Source: Chitinophagaceae bacterium IBVUCB2 (GTDB lineage Bacteria > Bacteroidota > Bacteroidia > Chitinophagales > Chitinophagaceae). Taken from it: a stretch of 64,000 bases of DNA. The position numbers and the translations under genes are program-made. Shown here one piece after another: positions 9,385 through 18,776 of the stretch. The notes beneath the pieces are model-generated. The model searched no databases, had not been told where the DNA came from, and was given only the letters and a program-made list of their open reading frames with translations. The number at the start of each line of letters is the position of its first letter. Position 1 is the first letter of the stretch. The DNA lies in contig NFUV01000001.1 in the NCBI GenBank assembly GCA_002127295.1, positions 1,426,001-1,490,000 of the forward strand. Reading direction: 5' to 3'.

Positions 9385-10335
9385 CTACTTAAAATATACT
9401 AACAACGCCTTGTAAATCAGCAAAAGAGGGGCTATTTCGAAAGCGCAGAGGTATAAAAAGAAATGAAAAGGATTGACTTTGACCTGATTACGAACAGATG
9501 CGTAAGTCAAAATAAATCGATATAAAATCAATCCTGCAACCAGACACCACGATAACACAAGACCTGCGGTGTAGACATTGCCTACACCAAATGCCAGTAT
9601 TGCTATAAATGGCAGCAGCAAAATGCCAATCATTTTATTGATAACAAATACTATGAAAATATAGGCATTGGCTGCCTCTACAGTATTAAAAACCCAGCCA
9701 GCAATTTTAAGAAAAACAAATTTTACAAAATAAGCTGCTGACAAACCAATACAACAATAAAAGAAGAGTAGCCAGAAATTCTGAACCGGGTTTATGTCAA
9801 AGTGTTTGAATAAAAGACTTACATATAAACCAGCACTTAAAATAAAAAAACCATTGAGTAAGAGTGAGGGTAACGGAGTCTGCATTAACTGCTCCCTAAT
9901 CTGACGTTGCTTTAATGTGGTTCTGAAGAAAAGGCGAAACAAATCGCTAAAATATTTTTGAAAAATTTGGCGCAACACAGCAAAAATGAGTAAGAGCAGG
10001 ATGATGACATAAAATAAAGACTCTTTCCCATTAATGCTTCGGATATTTTGTTGTTCGTTTTTTATTATAGATGAGCCAAAGCCAAAATAAGGATGTCGTT
10101 GTAACACTTGCCAGCTAAAGCCGGGTTGATTAATAGTACTAACCTGCCAGCTTGCAGGCTCTTTTGGTTTTTTAGATACCGAATCCTGCACTACTACAGG
10201 TAACACTGGATTTATAATAGTTGAATCAACAACAGTTGTTTTACCTGTAACAACAATAGAATCCGGCTGCGATTGAGCCGCACTATCCACTGCAACAATT
10301 AAAACGTATAATAATAAAAAGTAAACCTTGTTCAA
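9385..10335 (-). CDS. DUF4271 family membrane protein
   Basis: This is an integral membrane protein of a Bacteroidota-specific family with no assigned function. The 316 residues start with a signal-like helix (VYFLLLYVLIVAVDSAAQ) and a Ser/Val-rich periplasmic stretch to about 95. Roughly six to seven membrane helices follow, ending in the family hallmark FHFFLYLCAFEIAPLLLIY. Its first codon appears to be TTG; no in-frame ATG is available, and a TACTTTTG -7-like box at 10360-10353 fits this start. It sits immediately upstream of hemD, suggesting co-expression and a link to heme or the envelope, but this is not demonstrated. Confidence 0.85.
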   Translation of the reverse strand: MNKVYFLLLYVLIVAVDSAAQSQPDSIVVTGKTTVVDSTIINPVLPVVVQDSVSKKPKEPASWQVSTINQPGFSWQVLQRHPYFGFGSSIIKNEQQNIRSINGKESLFYVIILLLLIFAVLRQIFQKYFSDLFRLFFRTTLKQRQIREQLMQTPLPSLLLNGFFILSAGLYVSLLFKHFDINPVQNFWLLFFYCCIGLSAAYFVKFVFLKIAGWVFNTVEAANAYIFIVFVINKMIGILLLPFIAILAFGVGNVYTAGLVLSWCLVAGLILYRFILTYASVRNQVKVNPFHFFLYLCAFEIAPLLLIYKALLVYFK

Positions 10336-10389
10336 AAGCGAAAATTGTTTTGCAAAAGTATTGAAGGAGAAACGACTCGTTGCAGGATT

Positions 10390-12216
10390 TTAAAAATAGT
10401 TTACAAAGCCAAAATGAATTTTTGACTGACGCAAGTTGAACTCCGTATCGTTTCTTTTACCAACTGCCCAGGCCAGGTTAAAAATGCCAGCCCTGGTTTC
10501 AAAAGCAAGACCAAGTCCGGTTCCGAAATATGTATAATTGGCCTTTATTTGCTGGCTATTGTTTCTTCCCCATCCACCATCAGCCAATACATAAAAAAAG
10601 GAATTTTGTCCAACTAAATACCGAAACTCAACTGTAGCAATTGCAAAATGCGACAAGTATTGACTTTCCTCATCAAACCCACGAAGCAATTTATAACCGC
10701 CTATTTGAAAAAGCTCATTTCTAAAAATATTTCCACTCTGGAAAGCTCCTGCATTAATGGCTGTCTTAACCGTACTGCGCTGATTGCCTAATGGGAAATA
10801 TTTTGCAATGATTGCCCTTGCCCTAAACTGGTAAGATTTCAGTTTAATGGTATCGTAGAGTTTATCAAAATCGAATGATGGATCTCCGGGATCTTTTAGT
10901 GTAACGATCTCGTTATTCTTTTTTATTGTTTTTGTACCGATGGATGTAATGATCCTAAACTCATTTCCTTTCTTTGGATTGAAACGATAGTCAGTAGTAT
11001 TCAATTCATAATCTACGCCTATATTAAATGAACTCACATCTCCCACTTCCGGCAATTGCCTTGTTTGAATTATCTGCGCCTGGTTAATTGAACCAGAACT
11101 AATGAAAGTCTGTTGCCGCTGAATAAACAATTTACCCGACTGATTTGCATTCAATGTGTATTGTGCTCCTAATTGAAGGTTGATATTTACGAAGCTGCTG
11201 TCTTTGCGAAGAATATCAAATGTAAAATCAAGCCCAACAGGTGAATGAAAAAGATAGGGATATTGAAACAATAAATTTAACCGGGGCGATTTAACCTGTA
11301 TCTGCTGCCAGTTAACACCAATTGTTTCTCCGGAGCCTAAGGCGTTCTTCAATAAAATATTTGCTTCACCTGTCAGTAATAATTTTTTACTAGATAGCTG
11401 GTCATTGTTAGGTAAAAAGCCAACTAACACATTTATCTGGCTGCTCTTTTTTTGTTTGAGATATAAGTTTACTACGGAACCGGTACCAAGCATAGTAAGA
11501 TTGGCTGGCTGTTCTTCTTCAACATAAGTCAGTTCCCTTATTTTTTTACTGATAGCGAGCAGTTTTTCTTTACTGTAAATACTTCCATTTGGAATATCAA
11601 GATATCGCTGTAAATAATCACCTGAAATTTTAGCATTACCATAAACCCGGATACTATCAATCTTATACAGCGGTCCTTTTTTTACTTTGATAAGAGCAAA
11701 GACCTTTTCAGTTTCTACCTGTAAACTATCTAGGTAAACTCTTGCAAAAGGGTAACCTGTGTTTTCTAATTGAGTTAATAACTTATCCTGCCAAAGTTGT
11801 ACTTGCTTAAAATCCATGGGCTTATTTGCAAACAATTTTTCCCGCCAACCAACGGCATTCAATAAATCCGGTTCTACGGATTTTGCGTCCAACTGTGCCC
11901 ACCGGTAAAGCTGTCCTACAAATAATACCAATGACGCAGATAATGAATCCACTTTTAAACTATCGATAGAATTGGTGACATACCCTTTTGACTGAAGCAT
12001 TGCGGGTAGCTGGTTGATGTACTCCAAGCAAGTATTACGGGATGTAAAAGCAGTTTGTAAACCCAATTGAGATGTTACAAACGCAGCATCCTTATCTACA
12101 GAGCGGATGAAAAGCTGATAATTGCTTGTTTGCCTGTCAGGAAAGTTTTGTGCGGATAGATAAATACCCGGCAACAAAAAAACAAGAACCGATATTTGTA
12201 GTCTGAATAGTGACAT
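10390..12216 (-). CDS. Omp85/BamA-TamA family outer membrane protein
   Basis: This is an outer membrane beta-barrel of the surface-antigen/Omp85 family, whose members insert or translocate proteins at the outer membrane. The 608-residue product has a signal peptide (LLPGIYLSAQ) and POTRA-like repeats: GPLYKIDSIRVYGNAKI near 183 is typical of the last POTRA. The C-terminal barrel contains the family's LRGFDEES, equivalent to the VRG(F/Y) turn, and ends in phenylalanine. It is shorter than true BamA (~850), with fewer POTRA domains, so it is more likely a TamA-like or accessory Omp85. It is divergent from hemW. Confidence 0.85.
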   Translation of the reverse strand: MSLFRLQISVLVFLLPGIYLSAQNFPDRQTSNYQLFIRSVDKDAAFVTSQLGLQTAFTSRNTCLEYINQLPAMLQSKGYVTNSIDSLKVDSLSASLVLFVGQLYRWAQLDAKSVEPDLLNAVGWREKLFANKPMDFKQVQLWQDKLLTQLENTGYPFARVYLDSLQVETEKVFALIKVKKGPLYKIDSIRVYGNAKISGDYLQRYLDIPNGSIYSKEKLLAISKKIRELTYVEEEQPANLTMLGTGSVVNLYLKQKKSSQINVLVGFLPNNDQLSSKKLLLTGEANILLKNALGSGETIGVNWQQIQVKSPRLNLLFQYPYLFHSPVGLDFTFDILRKDSSFVNINLQLGAQYTLNANQSGKLFIQRQQTFISSGSINQAQIIQTRQLPEVGDVSSFNIGVDYELNTTDYRFNPKKGNEFRIITSIGTKTIKKNNEIVTLKDPGDPSFDFDKLYDTIKLKSYQFRARAIIAKYFPLGNQRSTVKTAINAGAFQSGNIFRNELFQIGGYKLLRGFDEESQYLSHFAIATVEFRYLVGQNSFFYVLADGGWGRNNSQQIKANYTYFGTGLGLAFETRAGIFNLAWAVGKRNDTEFNLRQSKIHFGFVNYF

Positions 12217-12269
12217 GGGGCTTTTCGCCGGGATATTCGGCTAAATTATTCATTAAATCGCAAATTAAG

Positions 12270-13367
12270 TTGGCCGGCATTTATATCCATATACCTTTTT
12301 GCAAACAAGCTTGCCATTATTGCAACTTCCATTTTGCTACATCGCTACATTATAAGAACGAATTGATAGCAGCTTTATTGAAAGAAATACCATTACAAAA
12401 AAACTACCTGGCAGATGAGCAAGTAGAAACGATCTATTTTGGAGGTGGCACACCCAGTCTTTGTAGTAAAGAAGAAATTGAAAGTATTATTTCCTCGATT
12501 CGTTCAACATTTAAAGTTGCAGACAGTTCAGAAATTACGCTGGAAGCAAATCCTGATGATATTACAGAAGATAAATTAATTGATTGGAAAACCAGCGGAA
12601 TAACCCGGCTTAGCATTGGAATTCAAAGTTTTTTTGAAGAAGATTTGCGTTGGATGAACAGGGCTCATAATGCAGAACAGGCAATAAATAATTTAAAACT
12701 TGCTCTGCTGCACTTTGACAATATAACAATTGACCTGATTTACGGAACACCACAATTGACCAATGAGAAATGGAAACAAAATGTTGATACTGCCATTTCT
12801 TTAAACATTCCACATTTGTCCTGCTATGCATTGACGGTGGAACCAAAGACTCCGTTGGATAAAATGATACAGCAACATAAAAGTTTGCCTGTTAATCCCG
12901 ACAAACAATCAGAACAATTTTTATTATTGATGCAATGGCTGGAAGATGCAGGCTATGAGCATTACGAGATCTCCAATTTTGCGAAGCCCGGTTGGCGCAG
13001 CCGGCATAACTCTTCCTATTGGCAGGGAAGTAAATACCTCGGGCTAGGTCCATCAGCACATTCATTTAATGAAAAAGAAAGACAATGGAATATTGCTAAT
13101 AACAGTATTTATATTGATTCAATTAATAAAGGCATTATTCCACTTGAAAAAGAAGTGCTGACAAAAACTCAACAGCTCAACGAGTATATTATGACTTCTT
13201 TGCGAACAATGGAAGGGACAAAACTCTCCATTACAGGAATTAGTTTAGTAGAGAAAAGTAAAAAATTTATTGATTCGGGTTTAATGAAACTGGAAAACAA
13301 TTCACTTATTCTTACAAAAGAGGGAAAGTTATTGGCTGATGGAATTGCGGCTGATTTGTTCTTTTAA
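12270..13367 (+). CDS. hemW: HemW-type radical SAM heme chaperone
   Basis: HemW is a radical SAM protein related to HemN that binds heme and delivers it to membrane respiratory enzymes; it is often mis-annotated as coproporphyrinogen oxidase. I start at TTG 12270 because the family begins (M)AGIYIHIPFC; the upstream GTG at 12210 would overlap the divergent Omp85 gene and adds non-conserved residues. C11, C15 and C18 form the CxxxCxxC [4Fe-4S] motif, and FGGGTPS lies near 55. HemN's extra N-terminal cysteine motif is absent, which supports HemW. The stop directly abuts the stop of the opposite small gene. Confidence 0.93.
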   Translation: MAGIYIHIPFCKQACHYCNFHFATSLHYKNELIAALLKEIPLQKNYLADEQVETIYFGGGTPSLCSKEEIESIISSIRSTFKVADSSEITLEANPDDITEDKLIDWKTSGITRLSIGIQSFFEEDLRWMNRAHNAEQAINNLKLALLHFDNITIDLIYGTPQLTNEKWKQNVDTAISLNIPHLSCYALTVEPKTPLDKMIQQHKSLPVNPDKQSEQFLLLMQWLEDAGYEHYEISNFAKPGWRSRHNSSYWQGSKYLGLGPSAHSFNEKERQWNIANNSIYIDSINKGIIPLEKEVLTKTQQLNEYIMTSLRTMEGTKLSITGISLVEKSKKFIDSGLMKLENNSLILTKEGKLLADGIAADLFF

Positions 13368-13565
13368 TTATTCAATCCAGCTTTTAATAGCTGAATAAAT
13401 TACCCAAGCGGCGAGAAGCGAACTAAAAATCATGCTCCATTTTCTAATTGGAAACTTCCTGGAATCTTCAGGCATTTTACTTCTCTTATATGACATTAAT
13501 GCCTGAATATTTACAACAATTACTAGTATAGCCAAGACCAAAAAAACTATCTGAAACCAATTCAT
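13368..13565 (-). CDS. Small two-helix membrane protein (paralogue of next gene)
   Basis: I do not recognise this gene. The 65-residue product has two predicted membrane helices (about 3-22 and 45-62) joined by a basic loop containing PIRKW. It resembles the neighbour at 13584-13790 along its whole length: an aromatic/Gln N-terminus, hydrophobic helix, Asn-Ile, Lys-rich loop, P-I-(R/K)-(K)-W, second helix. The two genes are 18 bases apart and probably arose by tandem duplication. Confidence 0.65.
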   Translation of the reverse strand: MNWFQIVFLVLAILVIVVNIQALMSYKRSKMPEDSRKFPIRKWSMIFSSLLAAWVIYSAIKSWIE

Positions 13566-13583
13566 ATTATAGGCTTTACTTAA

Positions 13584-13790
13584 TCAATCTTTACTGATCC
13601 AACCAATAATGATATTCATTACACAACCTACAGCAACCAATGAAGTGAGAATAAAATTGAACCACTTTATCGGATGTGGTTTTAAACTGCCTTCTTTTTT
13701 ACTTTCCTGCCACTTACTAAAATCAAGTATGTTCAATACGATCAGCACAACAGCGGCGATCAGGAATAAGACCTGGAAAAACTGGATCAT
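13584..13790 (-). CDS. Small two-helix membrane protein
   Basis: The 68-residue product has two predicted membrane helices (about 4-23 and 46-65) separated by a Lys/Ser-rich loop ending HPIKWFN. It is a paralogue of the gene that follows it (13368-13565). No function can be named. A third, shorter hydrophobic frame lies just upstream (13814-13924), so this may be a small operon of membrane peptides between gpsA and hemW. Confidence 0.65.
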   Translation of the reverse strand: MIQFFQVLFLIAAVVLIVLNILDFSKWQESKKEGSLKPHPIKWFNFILTSLVAVGCVMNIIIGWISKD

Positions 13791-13813
13791 GGGGCTTTTT
13801 TAATGCCTTGAAG

Positions 13814-13924
13814 TTATAGTTTTTGATGATTATGTTTCCAGTAATTGTATAATTGTTTTGCAGCGAGGCAAAGTACCATTACTAAAATGGCAGCGGGTGC
13901 AAATCCATGGTACGAGAGTGGCAT
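13814..13924 (-). CDS. Possible 36-residue membrane peptide
   Basis: An ATG frame of 36 codons in the gpsA-small-protein gap reads MPLSYHGFAPAAILVMVLCL and then a basic/aromatic tail (AAKQLYNYWKHNHQKL). One hydrophobic helix with a charged C-terminus is a common small-protein form. It runs the same way as the two small membrane genes and ends 23 bases before the next start. No homologue is known to me, and the evidence is composition and position only. Confidence 0.4.
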   Translation of the reverse strand: MPLSYHGFAPAAILVMVLCLAAKQLYNYWKHNHQKL

Positions 13925-13964
13925 AGGGTAAAATTTAAGTCATATAAAATATAGGTTTCAATCG

Positions 13965-15005
13965 TCAGACCAACACCTCTTCAATCCGTTTAAACCCCTC
14001 TGCGGGTTTAACATTTTCCCACAGTATTTTATAGACTGTTTCCGCTATCGGAATCGCTGCATCTACTGATTTATTAATATTATAGATGCATTTTGATGCG
14101 TTATAACCTTCGGCCACCATGTTCATTTCCTTCTTTATATCCTGAATGGATTTCCCGTTTCCGATCATTTTACCAAAAGCCCTGTTACGGCTATGCAGGG
14201 AATAGCAGGTTACCAGCAGGTCGCCAAGATAAACAGAGGCAGCATAATTGGGAGTTTTACGATGAGTGATTGGATCTTCTTTACCATCATGCTCACCTAC
14301 AGTAATATGCTCCACACCGAATTTTCGTAAGAAGCCCGCCATCTCATCCGCTGCGTTGGCAATATATACGCTTAAGAAGTTATCACCATAGTTTAATCCA
14401 TGAGCTATACCAGCACCGAGAGCATATATATTTTTCAGCACTGCTGCATACTGTACACCCAAAATATCATGATTAACAATAGTACTTATATAATCTGTAG
14501 TAAAATGAGACGCTATTTCTGAAGCGGTAATAATATCAGTACCGGAAAAAGTGAGGTAAGATAATTTTTCTTCTGCCACCTCTTCCGCATGGCAGGGGCC
14601 GAGCACTGCAAAATAATTTTCGAGTGGCACATTAAACTGCTGCTGCAAATAATAATTGAGCAAAATATTCTTTTCGGGAAGCAGACCTTTTATGGCTGAA
14701 ATAATTTTTTTGTCCTTCCAGTCTTCGGGAGTTAAGGCTGCGAGACTTTCTTCGGCATAAGCTGATGGAATAGCAATGACCAGCACATCCGATTTTGCTA
14801 CTACTTCCTTTATATTCGCAGACATGGAAAGCAATGAAGTGTTGAATGTTGCTCCCTTTAAATAATTAGGATTGCTGCTATACTTTTGTATATGATTGAT
14901 AGTATCGTTATTCCTTATCCACCAATTAATGGCATGTTTATTATCCGCCAGCATTTTTGCTAATGCTGTTGCCCAACTTCCACTTCCGATTATACCGAAC
15001 GTCAT
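13965..15005 (-). CDS. gpsA: NAD(P)H-dependent glycerol-3-phosphate dehydrogenase
   Basis: GpsA reduces dihydroxyacetone phosphate to sn-glycerol-3-phosphate, the backbone for phospholipid synthesis, in the cytoplasm. The 346-residue product has the N-terminal Rossmann motif FGIIGSGSWATALAKML and the substrate-domain signature AAVLKNIYALGAGIAHGL with its catalytic lysine. Later it has GLGDLLVT-equivalent VYLGDLLVTCYS and the RNRAFG segment. Length and order are normal. The upstream neighbour in the same direction is the HlyD-like adaptor. Confidence 0.96.
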   Translation of the reverse strand: MTFGIIGSGSWATALAKMLADNKHAINWWIRNNDTINHIQKYSSNPNYLKGATFNTSLLSMSANIKEVVAKSDVLVIAIPSAYAEESLAALTPEDWKDKKIISAIKGLLPEKNILLNYYLQQQFNVPLENYFAVLGPCHAEEVAEEKLSYLTFSGTDIITASEIASHFTTDYISTIVNHDILGVQYAAVLKNIYALGAGIAHGLNYGDNFLSVYIANAADEMAGFLRKFGVEHITVGEHDGKEDPITHRKTPNYAASVYLGDLLVTCYSLHSRNRAFGKMIGNGKSIQDIKKEMNMVAEGYNASKCIYNINKSVDAAIPIAETVYKILWENVKPAEGFKRIEEVLV

Positions 15006-15088
15006 TAGCTTTATAACTAAAGTTTAAAAAAAACTGTATATAGTATCCCGTCATCTCTTACTCCGGGCCCACAGTTAATATCTCCTCC

Positions 15089-16126
15089 TTATTCTTCAAA
15101 CAGCTTATCCTTCGCCACCACTTTCACCTTCATACCATCCTTGAGGCTTTTGCTAACAGCCGTATAAGGACCGATCACCACTTCTTCTCCCTCCTGTAAA
15201 CCAGATCTTATTTCTATATAATTAATATCTTGAATGCCCGATTGTACAATCTTCTTTTTAACGGTACCATCTTTTTGCAACACAAAAATCACCTCTTCCA
15301 ATTCGTCAACGGCCGTTGTTCCCGCAACTATTTCTTCTTCCTTCTTCTTCTCTTCATTTCTTTTATCTTCCATACTCTTGTCACTACCTTTTACTCTTGC
15401 ATTCACTGCTACGATAGGAACAGATAACACATTCTCTACCCGCTTAGTTCTTATCTCCGCACTGGCATTCATTCCAGGGCGAAAAGGAAAGTTATTTGCT
15501 CCCAGGTCTGTGTACGATGCTGAATCAATCCGTATGCGAACTTCATAATTCGTAACATCGTTATTACTCATGGAAGCCATAGAGCTTTTTGTAGTACTAT
15601 TAGCAATTTTTGTAACTATCCCCTTAAATTTTCTATTGTTATAAGCATCCACCGTTACATCCGCAGAATCTCCCACATTAATTTTTACAATATCATTCTC
15701 TCCCACTTCTGCTTTTACTTCCAATAACGACATATCAGCTACGGTCATCATTTCTGTGCCTATACTAAAACTATTGCCGGTTACACTTTCTCCTTTTTTA
15801 ATTTTCAGGGATAATATCACCCCGTCAATGGGTGCCTCAATGTTTATTCGGTTATTAATTCTTGCCAGTATCTGTCCTTTTTTTACATTGTCTCCTTCAG
15901 CTACTCTTAACTCCGTTACCTGCCCCGAAAAATCAGGACTTACTTTAATTTCTGTTTCGGGATAAATTTTACCACTGGTAGAAACCGATTCTATGATCGT
16001 TCGCTTCACTGCTTTTTCTACGGCTACTTTTTCGGTACTGCTACCGCTTCCTTTCATTTTCATGACTAAGAATACAACAGCTATAATGCCTACGATCAAC
16101 AAAATCCATTTTAATGACTTGCTCAT
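15089..16126 (-). CDS. HlyD/MacA-like periplasmic adaptor protein
   Basis: This is a membrane fusion (periplasmic adaptor) protein of the kind that links an inner membrane ABC or RND pump to an outer membrane channel. The 345 residues show an N-terminal membrane helix (LKWILLIVGIIAVVFLVMK) and a barrel-sandwich hybrid/lipoyl region (DFSGQVTELRVAEGDNVKKG ... IEAPIDGVILSLKIKKGE). A beta-barrel and a C-terminal membrane-proximal domain follow (GLQEGEEVVIGPY). The alpha-hairpin is very short, as in MacA-like adaptors without long coiled coils. A charged insert (KSMEDKRNEEKKKEEE) is unusual. No pump or TolC gene is adjacent, so the partner is unknown. Confidence 0.85.
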   Translation of the reverse strand: MSKSLKWILLIVGIIAVVFLVMKMKGSGSSTEKVAVEKAVKRTIIESVSTSGKIYPETEIKVSPDFSGQVTELRVAEGDNVKKGQILARINNRINIEAPIDGVILSLKIKKGESVTGNSFSIGTEMMTVADMSLLEVKAEVGENDIVKINVGDSADVTVDAYNNRKFKGIVTKIANSTTKSSMASMSNNDVTNYEVRIRIDSASYTDLGANNFPFRPGMNASAEIRTKRVENVLSVPIVAVNARVKGSDKSMEDKRNEEKKKEEEIVAGTTAVDELEEVIFVLQKDGTVKKKIVQSGIQDINYIEIRSGLQEGEEVVIGPYTAVSKSLKDGMKVKVVAKDKLFEE

Positions 16127-16200
16127 AATAAAGAGAATTTATACTTCCAATCCGGAACAAAAATAAATGAATTGAGTTCGTTGAAGATGAATTCTTACAA

Positions 16201-17364
16201 CTAACTAATCTTATCAAGAGCCTGTGATAAATCTGCAATCAAATAATCAGGCTCTTCCAGCCCCACATACATACGAATATACCGGTGCTCTTTATTCCCG
16301 GCATCAAAGTCCACTTCTTTTAACCCGGCACATTTAGGGATGATGAGACTTTCATGTCCGCCCCAGCTTACCGCCATCATTATATGTTGTAACGACTCGC
16401 TGAAACGAACTATGGAACTCATTTCCGTCGTTTTCAAAACAAAAGTGAAAAGTCCACATGCTGCTTTCATCTGTTGCTGGGCTAATTCAAATTGCGGGAA
16501 GGATTCATCACCAACAAATAAAACAGATTCAACTTTAGGGTGTTGCTTCATAAATGCTACTACGGTTGCAGTTGATTTGGTAATTCGTTCAATTCTTGCA
16601 GGCAATGTTCTTAATCCACGGATAAGCAACCAGGCATTGAAAGGTTGGATACCGCTGCCTATATTCAGATACTCGCTGTCGAATATTTTTTTAATCATGG
16701 CATGAGAACCACTTAGCACACCACCCAATGTATCGCTATGGCCGCCAATATATTTAGTTGCAGTTTGCATCGCCATATCAATTCCCATTTCAATCGGTTT
16801 TTGATAAAGCGGCGTGCAATAACTATTATCAATTAATGTAGTAATGTGTTTAGACTTCGCTAACGCTGCTACTTCCCGTATAGGTTGTATGGCAAAATCC
16901 CAGCTATTAGGTGATTCGAGATAATAAAATGTAGTATTATCTTTTGTAGCCTGGTGCCAGTTGGCAAATGTTGTTCCATCAATATAAGTAACAGTCACAC
17001 CAAAGCGGGGCAATATGACATCGAACATTTTTTGCACCCAGGTATATGGCTTTGCAACCGACACAATATGATCACCTGATTTTATATTTGCAAAGATGCC
17101 GGCAAAAATCGCCGCTGCCCCATTATTAAAAACTAAGCAATCTTCGGCACCATCCAGTGCTGCCAATTTTTTCCGGAGAATATCAACAGTTGGGTTCAAC
17201 CCCCTGCTGTATAGGTAACCACCCATTTCGTCCTCAAATGCTTTATGCAGATCAGCTACTTTTTTAAATGTAAAATTGCTGGTCTGTATGATAGGGGGCG
17301 CAACCGCATTAAAATAATTTTCCCTGTCTTCACCTAATTCATTTATGATTTGAGAGATATTCAT
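16201..17364 (-). CDS. PLP-dependent trans-sulfuration family enzyme
   Basis: This is a Cys/Met-metabolism PLP enzyme (cystathionine gamma-synthase/beta-lyase/methionine gamma-lyase superfamily). The 387-residue protein has YSRGLNPTVDILRKKLAALD, the aromatic YTWVQKMF region that stacks on PLP, and DNSYCTPLYQKP. The Schiff-base lysine lies in TATKYIGGHSDTLGG. The exact reaction cannot be fixed from sequence alone; a cystathionine beta-lyase or sulfhydrylase role is plausible. Its start lies one base past the stop of the upstream permease, so the pair is almost certainly one operon, pointing to import and breakdown or conversion of a sulfur amino acid. Confidence 0.88.
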   Translation of the reverse strand: MNISQIINELGEDRENYFNAVAPPIIQTSNFTFKKVADLHKAFEDEMGGYLYSRGLNPTVDILRKKLAALDGAEDCLVFNNGAAAIFAGIFANIKSGDHIVSVAKPYTWVQKMFDVILPRFGVTVTYIDGTTFANWHQATKDNTTFYYLESPNSWDFAIQPIREVAALAKSKHITTLIDNSYCTPLYQKPIEMGIDMAMQTATKYIGGHSDTLGGVLSGSHAMIKKIFDSEYLNIGSGIQPFNAWLLIRGLRTLPARIERITKSTATVVAFMKQHPKVESVLFVGDESFPQFELAQQQMKAACGLFTFVLKTTEMSSIVRFSESLQHIMMAVSWGGHESLIIPKCAGLKEVDFDAGNKEHRYIRMYVGLEEPDYLIADLSQALDKIS

Positions 17365-17365
17365 A

Positions 17366-18721
17366 TCAGGAATTTGTTTGTTCTGCGGGTTTTATAGCTT
17401 TTACAACAAAATACAATCCGATAAATCCTGCTAATACTCCCAATCCTATTAAGGATAATTTTGTTTCATTAATTAATAAGCTGATAGCTACAAAAGAATA
17501 AGCTGCAATAAAAATTATTGGCAGCAATGGATATAATTTCATACTGAATATGCCTGTTCCATTAAGATGTTTGGTTCTTTTCCTTATTATAAAAATACTT
17601 CCTGCTGAAAGCACCATTCCGAAGCAATCTAAAAATATAGTAAAGCTTAATAATGTATCAAATTCTTTTGCCCAGAAAACGATTATCGCAGCTAACCCTG
17701 CAAAAACGGTTAATGCCAATGTTAATGCACCCCGGCTATTTCTTTTTTGAAAAGCAGCAGGTAATATTTTGTCTTCACTCATGGCTACCATTACCCTCGG
17801 GTTACTTAATAACAAAACATTGATATAGGCCAATACACTCAGGAAGAGAAGCATCGATAAAATCCGTTCTGCATCCACTCCAAATATTTTTGATGCCATA
17901 ATAGCGGCGATATTCTTACTGGTTTTTAATTCCTCAAACCCTATCACATGAACATAGGCATAGTTAATAGTGAGGTATAAACTAATAATAATAAATATTC
18001 CCATGAAGATACCCCGGGGAATATTTTTGTTTGGCTTATCTACTTCCGACCCAAAATTGATGGTTTGCTGGTAACCACCATAGGTAAAACTTACTGCAAC
18101 CAAACCAATTCCAAATGCTTTGATGTATTCCATAAAGCCGGGGTCAATTGTTGAAGTAATCAATGAAGATGAAGTGGCTGCATTGCCCGAAGCAAAAAAT
18201 AATGGAGTAATTAATAATAGTACCAATCCTATTTTTATAACAGTAAGTACCGTTTGTGTTTTTGCACTAAGCCGGAGCCCTAGCATATTGATTCCATAAA
18301 AAATAACAATGGCTGCTAAAGCAATTGATATATGAACTGTTTGAATATAATCCGCATCCCTTGCATTGGGAATGATCACACTGGTGATATATTCACTCCC
18401 GACTAGTGCCACAGCCGCTCCGGAAGCAGCATTACTTACCAGAATGATGCAATTAATTCCGAAAGCAATAGATGGATGATACGCATAAGAGAAAACTTTA
18501 TAATAACCTCCCATTACCGGAAGACGGGATCCAATTTCTGCATAGGTAAGAGCACCACAAAGTGCCACTAACCCACCAGCAAACCATGCAATGAAAAAGA
18601 TAGCAGGGGTTGGTGATGCCGCCGCAACATTGGCGGGTGTACGAAAAATACCCATACCAATAACCAGACTCACCACAATCATTGTGAAGTCAAATAAACC
18701 TAATTTATTCTTTGCTGTCAT
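17366..18721 (-). CDS. APC-family amino acid permease
   Basis: This is a secondary transporter of the amino acid-polyamine-organocation family in the inner membrane. The 451 residues have about 12 predicted helices. Helix 1 is FTMIVVSLVIGMGIFRTPA, with the unwound GxGIF substrate-binding motif; LVALCGALTYAEIGSRLP (helix 2/loop) is also characteristic. Its stop almost touches the start of the downstream PLP enzyme, so the substrate is probably used by that enzyme. It is divergent from the TonB-dependent receptor at 18777, with 55 bases between. Confidence 0.9.
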   Translation of the reverse strand: MTAKNKLGLFDFTMIVVSLVIGMGIFRTPANVAAASPTPAIFFIAWFAGGLVALCGALTYAEIGSRLPVMGGYYKVFSYAYHPSIAFGINCIILVSNAASGAAVALVGSEYITSVIIPNARDADYIQTVHISIALAAIVIFYGINMLGLRLSAKTQTVLTVIKIGLVLLLITPLFFASGNAATSSSLITSTIDPGFMEYIKAFGIGLVAVSFTYGGYQQTINFGSEVDKPNKNIPRGIFMGIFIIISLYLTINYAYVHVIGFEELKTSKNIAAIMASKIFGVDAERILSMLLFLSVLAYINVLLLSNPRVMVAMSEDKILPAAFQKRNSRGALTLALTVFAGLAAIIVFWAKEFDTLLSFTIFLDCFGMVLSAGSIFIIRKRTKHLNGTGIFSMKLYPLLPIIFIAAYSFVAISLLINETKLSLIGLGVLAGFIGLYFVVKAIKPAEQTNS

Positions 18722-18776
18722 GGCTTGAAGATACTAAGAAAACAATCTAACTTGCTATGCCGCAGGTGGCTCAATT

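Noticed and set aside
12210-12269. GTG start for HemW at 12210
   Set aside because: It overlaps the divergent Omp85 gene, and the added residues are not conserved; the family begins at (M)AGIYIHIPFC.
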